Source: Micromonospora sp. WMMD1128
Lineage (GTDB): Bacteria; Actinomycetota; Actinomycetes; Mycobacteriales; Micromonosporaceae
Length of the DNA: 64,000 bases
Direction: 5' to 3'
Assembly: GCF_027497235.1 (NCBI RefSeq)
Contig: NZ_CP114902.1
Coordinates: 1,749,501 to 1,813,500 of the forward strand
Shown: one piece after another, positions 1-8,316 of the stretch
Layout: every line of letters starts with the position of its first letter
How positions within the stretch are numbered: the stretch's first letter is position 1
Translations under genes and position numbers: made by a program
The notes under the pieces: generated by a model
Told to the model about the DNA's origin: nothing
The model's input: the letters and a program-made list of their open reading frames with translations, nothing else
Database searches by the model: none

Positions 1-315
1 GCGGTGACCGGCCGGTACGGCGTGGTGAACACGTTCGACGGCGGCTTCATCGGCGAGGTGCTGCTTGTCAACACCGGCCGGTCGGCGCACGGCTGGGCGG
101 TGCGGCTGACGTTCCCGCGCGGCCGGCTGGTCACCGCCTGGGTGGAGGGTGCGGAGCAGGGCCCGTTCGGCTTCGACGGTCGGGTCTTCACCTATCGCAG
201 CGGGGTCGACCTGGGTGCGGGCGCGTCGGTGCCGGTGCGGTTCCACTTCGAGCAGACCGGCACCACCCGTCCGGACGGCTGCACGGTCGACGGGGTGTCC
301 TGCGCCGGTCTCTGA
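1..315 (+). CDS. C-terminal part of a secreted protein ending in a CBM2-like carbohydrate-binding domain (5' truncated by window)
   Basis: The frame is open from base 1 and stops with TGA at 313-315, so this is the tail of a longer gene. The visible 104 residues look like a family 2 carbohydrate-binding module: a beta-sandwich with a G-EV-L-NTG start, then GWAVRLTFP and a late aromatic strand (VRFHFEQTG). Two cysteines lie near the C-terminus (DGCTVDGVSC). CBM2 modules bind crystalline cellulose or chitin and are usually joined to secreted glycoside hydrolases or AA10 oxidases. Compare the complete CBM2 of the LPMO at 14200-15333. The catalytic part, if any, lies outside the window. A GTG at position 4 could in principle be a start, but no ribosome-binding site can be seen at the edge. 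Confidence 0.7.
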   Translation, partial: AVTGRYGVVNTFDGGFIGEVLLVNTGRSAHGWAVRLTFPRGRLVTAWVEGAEQGPFGFDGRVFTYRSGVDLGAGASVPVRFHFEQTGTTRPDGCTVDGVSCAGL

Positions 316-338
316 GTCGCCGAGCGCCGACAAATGCG

Positions 339-404
339 CTTTCCGCAAGATGTCTGCCGTGTTGCGACGATGTTTGCAAGGCATTGCAGAATCTTTCCGC
401 AAGG
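339..404 (+). promoter_or_regulatory. MalR-like operator region upstream of the amylopullulanase
   Basis: The motif CTTTCCGCAAGR occurs twice in direct orientation, at 339-350 and 393-404, 54 bp apart. Between them lies an imperfect inverted repeat, TTTGCAAGGCATTGCAGAA, at 373-391. Repeated TTGCAAG-type sites are the known operators of LacI-family maltose regulators (MalR/Reg1) upstream of Streptomyces amylase genes. Their place just before a starch-degrading enzyme makes maltose/glucose control likely; this is inference by motif and context. Confidence 0.5.
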
Positions 405-445
405 GCTAGCGTGCGGGCGAATCAGCGACCAGAGAAAGGCCGTCG

Positions 446-3400
446 ATGAAACCGACGCCGATATCCCCCAAGGCGTTGCTCGCCCTGGTCTCCTCCCTCG
501 TCCTCACCCTCGTCGGCGTTCCGGTGGCCCTCCACCAGGTGAACGCCGCCGGCGCCGACCGCGCCACCACCCCCGACGTCCTGGCGGCGGGCAACGCGCC
601 CCAGTGGAACCGGGAGCCGTCCGCCGAGACGCTGCTCAAGGCCGGGACCCGCACCGCGAAGGCGGAACAGTTCTACTTCGTGCTGCCGGACCGCTTCGCC
701 AACGGCGACAAGCGCAACGACACCGGCGGGCTGACCGGTGACCGGCTCAGCACCGGCCTGGACCCCGCCGACAAGGGCTTCTACCACGGCGGTGACCTCA
801 AGGGCGTCATCGACAAGATGGACTACATCCAGGGCATGGGCACCACCGCCATCTGGCTGGCCCCGATCTTCGCCAACCGGCCCGTGCAGGGCACCGGGGC
901 GGACGTCTCGGCCGGTTACCACGGCTACTGGATCACCGACTTCACCCAGGTCGACCCGCACTTCGGCAGCAACGCCGAGCTCAAGAAGCTGGTCGACCTC
1001 GCACACCGGCGCGGCATCAAGGTCTACCTCGACATCATCGTCAACCACACCGCCGACATCATCCGGTACGCGCAGGACAGGTACGGCTACGTCGACAAGA
1101 AGACCGCACCCTACAAGGACACGCGGGGGCGGGCCTTCGAGGACCGCAACTACGCCGACGGCACCCGGAAGTTCCCCGCCGTGAACGCGCAGTCGTTCCC
1201 GTACACCCCGACGTTCGCCAGCCCGGCCGACGCGAAGGTCAAGGTCCCGGCGTGGCTGAACGACCCGACCATGTACCACAACCGCGGCGACTCCACCTTC
1301 GCCGGGGAGAACAGCGAGTACGGCGACTTCTTCGGCCTCGACGACCTGTGGACCGAACGTCCCGAGGTGGTCCGGGGGATGACCGACATCTACGGCCAGT
1401 GGATCGGCAAGGCCGGCGTCGACGGTTTCCGCCTCGACACCGTCAAGCACGCCAACCTCGACTTCTGGCCGCAGTTCACCCGGGGCATCGACGCCTACGC
1501 GGCGAAGGCCGGCAAGAAGGACTTCTTCATGTTCGGCGAGGTCTACAGCGCCGACCAGGCGATCGAGTCGACGTACGTGCGGCAGGGCGGCCTGCCCGCC
1601 ACGCTCGACTTCTCGTTCCAGGAGGCGGCGCGCGGCTACACCGCCGCCGACGGCTCGGCCCGGGCGCTCGCCGATGTGTACGCCAAGGACGACCTGTACG
1701 CGGCCCGGGACACGAACGCGAACCGACTCACCACGTTCCTCGGCAACCACGACATGGGCCGGATCGGCTCGTTCATCGCCGCGAACGGCGGTGACGACGC
1801 CGCCCAGCTACGCCGTGACCAGCTCGCCCACCAGCTGATGTTCCTCACCCGCGGCCAGCCGGTGGTCTACTCCGGCGACGAGCAGGGCTTCACCGGCCCC
1901 GGCGGGGACAAGGACGCCCGCCAGGACATGTTCGCCTCGCGGACCGCGGACTACCTCGACGACGACCTGATCGGCACCACCCGCACCCACGCCGTCGACC
2001 AGTACGACACCCGGCACCCGCTCTACCGGACCATCGCCGAGCTGGGCCGGCTCCGCGCGGCCCACCCGGCGCTGCGCGACGGCGTCCAGGTCACCCGGTA
2101 CGCCGCCGAGGGCCCGGGCGTGTTCGCGTTCTCCCGCGTCCTGCCCACCGAACGGGTGGAACACGTCGCCGCCGTGAACAACGCGCCGACCCCGCAGACT
2201 GTCACCGTGGACACCTGGTCGGCCGGCACCCGCTTCACCGGCATCTACGGCGACGCCGCGACCGCGACGGCCGGCGCCGACGGCAGGCTGAGCGTCACCG
2301 TGCCGGCCATGTCGGCGGTGGTGCTCAAGGCCGAGCGGGCGATCCCGCGGCCCGGCACCGCCCCGACCGTCACGCTCACCGGGCCGGGCGCCGACCCGGT
2401 CGCCACCACCGCCGCGATCACCGCCCAGGTCACCGGCGACCCGCTCGCCACCGTCACGTTCGCCGCGCGCGTCCCCGGCGGGAAGTGGACGCTGCTGGGC
2501 AGCGCGCACCGGGCCCCGTACACCGTCCACCACGACCTGACCGGCCTGGCCGGCGGCGCCGAGGTCGAATACAAGGCGGTGGTCCGCGACGGCCGGGGCC
2601 GCACCGCCACCGCCCGCACCACCGGCACGGTCGGCACCCCGGCGCAGGGCGCGTCGCGGGACTGGGCGATCGTGCACTACCAGCGCCCGGCCGGCGGGTA
2701 CGCCGACTGGGGGCTCTACGCCTGGGGCGACATCGACCCGGCGTACGCCACCGAATGGCCCAAGGGGCAGCCGTTCGCCGGTGAGGACGCGTACGGCCGG
2801 TTCGCCTGGGTGAAGCTCAAGCCCGGCGCGACGTCCGTCGGCTTCCTGGTGGTCGACAAGGACGGCACCAAGGACGTGGCGAACGACCGCACCATCGACG
2901 TGACGCAGACCGGCGAGGTCTGGGTCAAGCAGGGCGACCCGGCGCTCTACCCGACGCGCGAGGCGGCCACCGGCGAGCCCGACCCACCCGTCGACGAGGG
3001 CACCGCGGTCATCCACTGGCGCAAGGCCGACGGCGACTACGACGGCTGGGGCCTGCACCTGTGGGACGGCGCGGCCACCCCGACCGACTGGGCCGCCCCA
3101 CTCAAGCCGGAGAAGATCGACGCGTACGGCGCGGTGTTCCGGGTGCCGCTCGCGGCCGGCGCGACCGGGCTGAGCTACATCATTCACTCCGGCGACGAGA
3201 AGGACCAGCCGGACGACCAGCGGCTCGACCTCGCCGCCGGGCACGAGGTGTGGCTGCTCGCCGGCGTCCCGGGCCGGCTGCTGCCGGCCACCAGCTCCGG
3301 CGCCGCCACGGACGTCGACCTCACCAAGCAGAAGGCGCAGTGGATCGACAGGGCCACCGTCGCCTGGGCCACCGGAGAGACCGACGGCAGGAAGTACGCG

Positions 3401-5941
3401 CTCCTCGCCGCCCCGGCCGGCGGGATCGGCCTCACCGACGGGGAGCTGACCGGCACGTACACCACGCTGCCGCTGCGGGCGCGGCGCAACGGGCTGACCG
3501 AGGCGCAACGGCAGGCGTACCCCCAGCTCTGGTCCTATCACGCCTTCTCGCTGGACCGCGCCGACCTGGCCAAGGTGCCGGCGGCGCTGCGCGGGCAGCT
3601 CGTGGTGACCGAACGGGACGCGGGTGGCGCGCTGCTGCGCGCCACCGGGGTGCAGATCCCGGGCGTGCTCGACGACGTCTACCCGGCGGCCACCTCGGCG
3701 AAGCTCGGCCCGACGTTCGCCGGCCGGGTGCCCACGCTCGCCGTGTGGGCGCCGACCGCGCGGACGGTGTCGCTGCAACTGTTCGACTCGCCCACCGCCC
3801 AGCCCCGCACGGTGGCGATGCGGCGCGACGACCGCACCGGTGTCTGGTCGGTGCGCGGCAGCCGGGCGTGGACCGGCCGCTACTACCGCTACCAGGTGCA
3901 GGCGTGGCAGCCGGCGGCGCAGAAGGTGGTCACCGCGTCGGTGACCGACCCCTACTCGGTGGCGCTCGCGCCGAACTCGACGCACAGCCAGATCGTCGAC
4001 CTGACCGACCCGGCGCTCGCGCCGGCCGGCTGGGCGAAGCTCCGCAAACCGGCCGCGGCGCCGGCGGCGAGGGCACAGATCTCCGAGCTTTCGGTACGCG
4101 ACTTCTCCATCGCCGACCGCACGGTGCCGGCCGAGCGGCGGGGCACCTACCTCGCGTTCACCGACCCGGACACCGCTGGGATGAGGCACCTGCGGGCGCT
4201 CGGCGACGCCGGGGTCAACTATCTGCACCTGCTGCCGGCGTTCGACTTCGCCACCATCCCGGAGCGGCGGGCCGACCAGGCCCAACCGGCCTGCGACCTG
4301 GCGAAGCTGCCGCCGGACTCCGACCAGCAGCAGAAGTGCGTCGCGGCGGTCGCCGACACCGACGGCTACAACTGGGGGTACGACCCGCTGCACTACACCG
4401 TGCCGGAGGGCGGCTACGCGGTCGACCCGAACGGCGCGAAGCGCACCACCGAGTTCCGGCAGATGGTCGCCGGCATCAACCAGGCCGGCCTGCGGGTGGT
4501 CATGGACGTCGTCTACAACCACACCTCGGCCGCCGGCACCGACCCGAAGTCCGTGCTCGACCAGGTGGTGCCCGGCTACTACCACCGGCTGCTCGACGAC
4601 GGCAGCGTCGCCAACTCGACCTGCTGCGCCAACACCGCCCCGGAACACGCCATGATGGGCAAGCTCGTGGTGGACTCGCTCGTCACCTGGGCCACCGCGT
4701 ACAAGGTGGACGGCTTCCGGTTCGACCTGATGGGTCACCACCCGAAGGCGAACATCCTGGCCGTACGGGCCGCGCTCGACAAACTCACGCTCGCCCGCGA
4801 CGGCGTGGACGGCAAAAAGATCATGCTGTACGGCGAGGGCTGGAACTTCGGCGAGGTCGCCGACGACGCCCGGTTCACCCAGGCCACCCAGGCCAACATG
4901 GCCGGCACCGGGATCGGCACGTTCAACGACCGGCTCCGCGACGCGGTGCGCGGCGGTGGACCGTTCGACGCCAACCCGCGGGTGCAGGGCTTCGCCTCCG
5001 GCCTCTTCACCGACCCGAACGGCGACGAGGTCAACGGCTCGGCGGCCGAGCAGAAGGCCCGGCTGCTGCACGCCCACGACCTGATCAAGGTGGGGCTCAC
5101 CGGCAACCTGCGCGACTACCTGTTCACCGACACCTCCGGCAGGCGGGTCACCGGCGGCCAGGTCGACTACAACGGCGCACCGGCCGGCTACACCGCCGCG
5201 CCGGGCGAGGCGATCACGTACGTCGACGCGCACGACAACGAGATCCTGTACGACGCGCTGGCGTACAAGCTGCCGCCGGGCACCTCGGCGCAGGATCGGG
5301 CCCGGATGCAGGTGCTCGCGCTGGCGACCACCGCGCTCGGGCAGGGCGCCGGCTTCGTGACCGCCGGCTCGGAGCGGCTGCGCTCGAAGTCGCTCGATCG
5401 CAACTCGTTCAACTCCGGTGACTGGTTCAACCAGATCCGCTGGGACTGCGCCCAGGGCAACGGGTTCGGCGCCGGCCTGCCACCGGAGCCGGACAACAAG
5501 GACAAGTGGCCGTACGCGAAGCCGCTGCTCGCCGACCCGAAGCTGGTGCCGGACTGCGCGGCGATCGATCTGGCCGACGCCCGGTACGCGGAACTGCTGC
5601 GGATCCGCCGGTCCTCGCCGGTGTTCGGGCTGCCCACCGCGCGGGAGGTGCAGAAGCGGGTCGCGTTCCCGCTGTCCGGGGAGAAGGAGACCCCGGGCGT
5701 ACTCACCATGAGCCTGGACGCCCGCGGGCTGGACGGGACGTGGAAGTCGGTGACCGTCGTCTTCAACGCCACCCCGGAGACGGCGACGCAGACGGTCACC
5801 GGCCTGCGCGGGGCGAACGTGGCGCTGCACCCGGTGCTGCGCGACTCGGCCGACCCGGCGCTGCGGACGGCCTCGTTCGACCGGGCCGGCGGCACGTTCA
5901 CGGTGCCGGCGCGCAGCGTGGCGGTCTTCGTCCAGAGCTGA
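446..5941 (+). CDS. pulA: Secreted bifunctional alpha-amylase / pullulanase (GH13-GH13 fusion)
   Basis: The 1831-residue product hydrolyses alpha-1,4 links (N-terminal half) and alpha-1,6 branch links (C-terminal half) of starch-type glucans outside the cell. Residues 1-35 form a signal peptide. The first GH13 barrel (about 65-620) has region I DIIVNH (196-201), nucleophile D331 in GFRLD, acid/base E365 in FGEVY and D436 in FLGNHD. An Ig-like segment follows, then two pullulanase-associated (PUD/CBM41-like) domains at about 738-835 and 852-945, a CBM48 near 1094-1190, and a second GH13 barrel. This second barrel has the pullulanase signature YNWGYDP (from 1308), MDVVYNH (1353-1359), nucleophile D1427, E1464 and HDN with D1597. 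All catalytic residues of both barrels are present. The start ATG follows AGAGAAAGG. Two-barrel fusions of this kind are known in actinomycetes. The convergent hairpin at 5953-5990 ends the transcript. Confidence 0.93.
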   Translation: MKPTPISPKALLALVSSLVLTLVGVPVALHQVNAAGADRATTPDVLAAGNAPQWNREPSAETLLKAGTRTAKAEQFYFVLPDRFANGDKRNDTGGLTGDRLSTGLDPADKGFYHGGDLKGVIDKMDYIQGMGTTAIWLAPIFANRPVQGTGADVSAGYHGYWITDFTQVDPHFGSNAELKKLVDLAHRRGIKVYLDIIVNHTADIIRYAQDRYGYVDKKTAPYKDTRGRAFEDRNYADGTRKFPAVNAQSFPYTPTFASPADAKVKVPAWLNDPTMYHNRGDSTFAGENSEYGDFFGLDDLWTERPEVVRGMTDIYGQWIGKAGVDGFRLDTVKHANLDFWPQFTRGIDAYAAKAGKKDFFMFGEVYSADQAIESTYVRQGGLPATLDFSFQEAARGYTAADGSARALADVYAKDDLYAARDTNANRLTTFLGNHDMGRIGSFIAANGGDDAAQLRRDQLAHQLMFLTRGQPVVYSGDEQGFTGPGGDKDARQDMFASRTADYLDDDLIGTTRTHAVDQYDTRHPLYRTIAELGRLRAAHPALRDGVQVTRYAAEGPGVFAFSRVLPTERVEHVAAVNNAPTPQTVTVDTWSAGTRFTGIYGDAATATAGADGRLSVTVPAMSAVVLKAERAIPRPGTAPTVTLTGPGADPVATTAAITAQVTGDPLATVTFAARVPGGKWTLLGSAHRAPYTVHHDLTGLAGGAEVEYKAVVRDGRGRTATARTTGTVGTPAQGASRDWAIVHYQRPAGGYADWGLYAWGDIDPAYATEWPKGQPFAGEDAYGRFAWVKLKPGATSVGFLVVDKDGTKDVANDRTIDVTQTGEVWVKQGDPALYPTREAATGEPDPPVDEGTAVIHWRKADGDYDGWGLHLWDGAATPTDWAAPLKPEKIDAYGAVFRVPLAAGATGLSYIIHSGDEKDQPDDQRLDLAAGHEVWLLAGVPGRLLPATSSGAATDVDLTKQKAQWIDRATVAWATGETDGRKYALLAAPAGGIGLTDGELTGTYTTLPLRARRNGLTEAQRQAYPQLWSYHAFSLDRADLAKVPAALRGQLVVTERDAGGALLRATGVQIPGVLDDVYPAATSAKLGPTFAGRVPTLAVWAPTARTVSLQLFDSPTAQPRTVAMRRDDRTGVWSVRGSRAWTGRYYRYQVQAWQPAAQKVVTASVTDPYSVALAPNSTHSQIVDLTDPALAPAGWAKLRKPAAAPAARAQISELSVRDFSIADRTVPAERRGTYLAFTDPDTAGMRHLRALGDAGVNYLHLLPAFDFATIPERRADQAQPACDLAKLPPDSDQQQKCVAAVADTDGYNWGYDPLHYTVPEGGYAVDPNGAKRTTEFRQMVAGINQAGLRVVMDVVYNHTSAAGTDPKSVLDQVVPGYYHRLLDDGSVANSTCCANTAPEHAMMGKLVVDSLVTWATAYKVDGFRFDLMGHHPKANILAVRAALDKLTLARDGVDGKKIMLYGEGWNFGEVADDARFTQATQANMAGTGIGTFNDRLRDAVRGGGPFDANPRVQGFASGLFTDPNGDEVNGSAAEQKARLLHAHDLIKVGLTGNLRDYLFTDTSGRRVTGGQVDYNGAPAGYTAAPGEAITYVDAHDNEILYDALAYKLPPGTSAQDRARMQVLALATTALGQGAGFVTAGSERLRSKSLDRNSFNSGDWFNQIRWDCAQGNGFGAGLPPEPDNKDKWPYAKPLLADPKLVPDCAAIDLADARYAELLRIRRSSPVFGLPTAREVQKRVAFPLSGEKETPGVLTMSLDARGLDGTWKSVTVVFNATPETATQTVTGLRGANVALHPVLRDSADPALRTASFDRAGGTFTVPARSVAVFVQS

Positions 5942-5952
5942 CCCCGCGACGA

Positions 5953-5990
5953 CACCGGCCCCCTGCCACTTCCGTGGCAGAGGGCCGGTG
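5953..5990. terminator. Bidirectional hairpin between the amylopullulanase and beta-helix gene 1
   Basis: A 17-bp stem with one mismatch (arms 5953-5969 and 5974-5990) closes a TTCC loop. It lies between two convergent stop codons (5941 and 6010), the expected place for a shared terminator. There is no long T-run, as usual in high-GC actinomycetes. Confidence 0.7.
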
Positions 5991-5998
5991 CGTACCCC

Positions 5999-6384
5999 GG
6001 GTCGTCGGTTCAGTTGAAGCAGTCCTCGACGGTGTTGGCGCAGTTGGTGGGGTCGTTGTTGCTGATGAGGGATTCGTCGTCGAGCTTGACGTGTCCTTCG
6101 TGGTTGAGGACGCCGCCGGCGACGCGGTGGAGCTTGGCGGTGTCGGTGGCGGTGTTTTCGGTGACGTGGGTCTTGGTGAGGGTGATCTTTGCTTTGTTGT
6201 TGAAGATGCCGCCGCCGTTGAGGGCGGTGTTGCCCTTGATGACGGTGTTGCGCAGGGTGAGGGCGGCGTTGTCGTCCTCGTCCTGCGGTGTGGTGAGGAA
6301 GCCGTCTTCGATCTTGATGAGCCACTGGCCGTTGTAGATGCCGCCGCCGAAGCGGTTGGCGGTGTTGTCCACGATGACGCTGTC
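5999..6384. repeat. Direct repeat block A, copy 1 (copy 2 at 8306-8691)
   Basis: This 386-bp block reads as identical to 8306-8691. It covers the last ~125 codons of each beta-helix gene and runs only about 11 bases past each stop codon. A second shared block is at 7399-7688 / 9373-9662 (290 bp, one visible difference). Sequence between the blocks is diverged. Confidence 0.9.
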
Positions 6385-8046
6385 CGCGATGGTGGCGCTG
6401 CCCTCGTCCTTGGTGCTCGGGTAGCCCCAGTGCTTGCCGCCGGTGGTGACCACGCCACCGCCGTCGCCGTCGGCGTGGTTCTTGGCGATGACGGCGTGGT
6501 CGACGTCGAGGTCGGTGTTCTCCGCGTAGATGCCGCCGCCGTTCTCGCAGGCGGTGTTGCCGGTGATCGCGGTGAAGGAGACGGTGACGTACCCGCCGCT
6601 GCTGAACAGTCCGCCACCGTTCTTGCCGGCGTGGTTGTTCGACAGCGAGGACTTCTCGCCGTCCTTGCCGCCGTCCTTGCCGTGGTCGGAACCGATGATC
6701 TCGACCGTGCCGGCCTCGTCGTGCTTGCCCGACGGGACGTAGCTCTTCAGCTCCGAGGCGTCGGCGCCGTGCTTGCCGGAGAGGCCGCTGCCGTTGGCGA
6801 TGCCGCCGCCGTTGCCGCCCGCGGTGTTGTCGTCGACCTTGGTCTCCTCGACCTTGAGGATGCCGCGGTTGAAGACGCCGCCGCCGTCGCCCTGGGCGTG
6901 GTTGTTGACGACCTTGCTGTCCTCCAGCCAGACGCGGCCGAAGTTCGCCACCGCGCCGCCGTTGTGCTCGGCGTTGTTGTCGGCGAGCTTGACGTTCGAC
7001 AGGTGGGCGCTGCCGCCGCGCTCGACCAGCAGCGCGCCGCCGTCACCGTCGCCCTCCCGGTCCTCGCCGGCCGCCGTCGTGGCGGTCGTCGTGGCCGCGG
7101 TCGTCGTGGCCGCCTTCGCCGTGGTGGCCTGGGCCGCCGTGGCCTGGGCGGTGGCCTGGGCCGTGGTGGCCTGGGCCGCCGTGGCCTGGGCGGTGGTGGC
7201 GGTCGCCGTTACCGGAGCGGCCTTCACTGCTGCCGGAGCGGCGGGTGCGACAAGCGCGGGCGCGGTGGCGGACTGGGCCGCGGTGGTGGCCGCCGCCCCC
7301 GCGACCGCCGGCTGGGCCGGGGCGGCGGCGGGGGCCGGCAGGGCAGCCGTGCCGTTCGCCGCGGCGGGCGCCACCATCTCGGCCTCAACCGGGTACTTGA
7401 ATTCGGAGGCGTTGCCGCCGGAGATGGTGAGGTCCTTGAGGGTGAGGGCGCCGCCGTCGACGACGCGGAAGATCCGGAAGGAGTCTTCGGCGTCGCGGGT
7501 GATGGTGGAGCCGTTGCCCTTGATGGTGACGTCCTGCTTGATCTCGGGCAGGGCGCCGCCGATCTTGCGGTCCTTGACGTCGAGTTCGTAGGTGCACTTC
7601 TCGGCCAGCTTCAGCGTGCCGCCGTGGTCGCGGTTGGCCAGTTCGATCGCGTCGACCAGGGCGTCGTCGTCGCAGGGCACCTCGCGGGCCTTGCCGTGGT
7701 CGCCCTCGGGGCCCCACTCGCCGTGGCCCTGGCCCCACTCGCCCTGGTCCCGGCCCTCCTTGCCGTCCTTGCCGTGCTCGTCCTCGCCGTACTCGCCCTT
7801 GCCGTGCTCGTCCCCGGCCGCCTCGTCGCCGTGCTCGCCGTCGTTGAGCTGCTGCGCGGTCGACCACTTCACGTCGGCGAGCCGGTGCGGACCGGTCGCC
7901 CCGGTGGTCGCGTACGCCACGCCGGCGAGGCTGACCGCTCCGGTCAGTCCCACAACGCCCGTGGCGAGCCAGAGCCGGCGGCGCCGGAAGGGGGAGATGG
8001 TCTCGCGGGTGGTGGCGTCATCGTTGTTGCGAAGGTAGTTGGACAT
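6010..8046 (-). CDS. Secreted or membrane-anchored right-handed beta-helix protein with Pmp-like repeats (paralog 1)
   Basis: Function unknown. The 678-residue product starts at ATG 8046 (MSNYLRNND); an upstream TTG at 8079 is possible but less likely. An arginine-rich stretch followed by a hydrophobic segment (about 18-45) is a signal or anchor. Next comes a Glu/Gly/His-rich charged linker, then a conserved module (DDALVDAIELANRDHGG...CTYELDVKD), a low-complexity Ala/Thr/Gln stretch, and about nine repeats of the type N-x-A-x-x-(G/N)GGG(I/L/V)-(F/Y/A), such as NTACENGGGIYAEN and NTANRFGGGIYNGQ. These resemble chlamydial polymorphic membrane protein (Pmp) repeats and predict a parallel beta-helix. 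No LPXTG motif or catalytic site is evident. The downstream paralog at 8317-10107 is a mosaic copy. An adhesin, surface or polysaccharide-binding role is only an inference. Confidence 0.8.
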   Translation of the reverse strand: MSNYLRNNDDATTRETISPFRRRRLWLATGVVGLTGAVSLAGVAYATTGATGPHRLADVKWSTAQQLNDGEHGDEAAGDEHGKGEYGEDEHGKDGKEGRDQGEWGQGHGEWGPEGDHGKAREVPCDDDALVDAIELANRDHGGTLKLAEKCTYELDVKDRKIGGALPEIKQDVTIKGNGSTITRDAEDSFRIFRVVDGGALTLKDLTISGGNASEFKYPVEAEMVAPAAANGTAALPAPAAAPAQPAVAGAAATTAAQSATAPALVAPAAPAAVKAAPVTATATTAQATAAQATTAQATAQATAAQATTAKAATTTAATTTATTAAGEDREGDGDGGALLVERGGSAHLSNVKLADNNAEHNGGAVANFGRVWLEDSKVVNNHAQGDGGGVFNRGILKVEETKVDDNTAGGNGGGIANGSGLSGKHGADASELKSYVPSGKHDEAGTVEIIGSDHGKDGGKDGEKSSLSNNHAGKNGGGLFSSGGYVTVSFTAITGNTACENGGGIYAENTDLDVDHAVIAKNHADGDGGGVVTTGGKHWGYPSTKDEGSATIADSVIVDNTANRFGGGIYNGQWLIKIEDGFLTTPQDEDDNAALTLRNTVIKGNTALNGGGIFNNKAKITLTKTHVTENTATDTAKLHRVAGGVLNHEGHVKLDDESLISNNDPTNCANTVEDCFN

Positions 8047-8176
8047 CGGAGCTCTCTGCCCTCTCCTTGTACCTGACAAGGTCGCTTCGCCACAGCGAGG
8101 CGGCCTTCGCTACAAATCGGTTGTAGCTGCTGAGAACGAACTTATGAGAACGTTCTTCGCCTCGTGGTCGTATACG

Positions 8177-8202
8177 AAAAAAACCCGCATAAGGGTGCGG
8201 GT
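8177..8202 (-). terminator. Rho-independent terminator of beta-helix gene 2
   Basis: Read on the minus strand, a perfect 7-bp stem (ACCCGCA / TGCGGGT, 6-nt loop) is followed directly by a run of seven T. It lies 115 bases after the stop codon at 8317 and before the start of paralog 1 at 8046. The two tandem genes are therefore probably separate transcription units. Confidence 0.8.
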
Positions 8203-8316
8203 GGGTCGGGCTGGCGCAGCGGGGGCGGGATGCCCCGGCCGGGGACACCGCGCCCCGAAGTGGGAGCCCTCCTCCCGCCCGGGGTCGGCGGGAGGAGGCT
8301 CGCCGGGGTCGTCGGT

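Noticed and set aside
1808..6325. A 1505-codon open frame antisense to the amylopullulanase
   Set aside because: It has Arg/Gly/Pro/Val-rich composition typical of antisense frames in GC-rich DNA, no domain, and covers a gene with full catalytic motifs.
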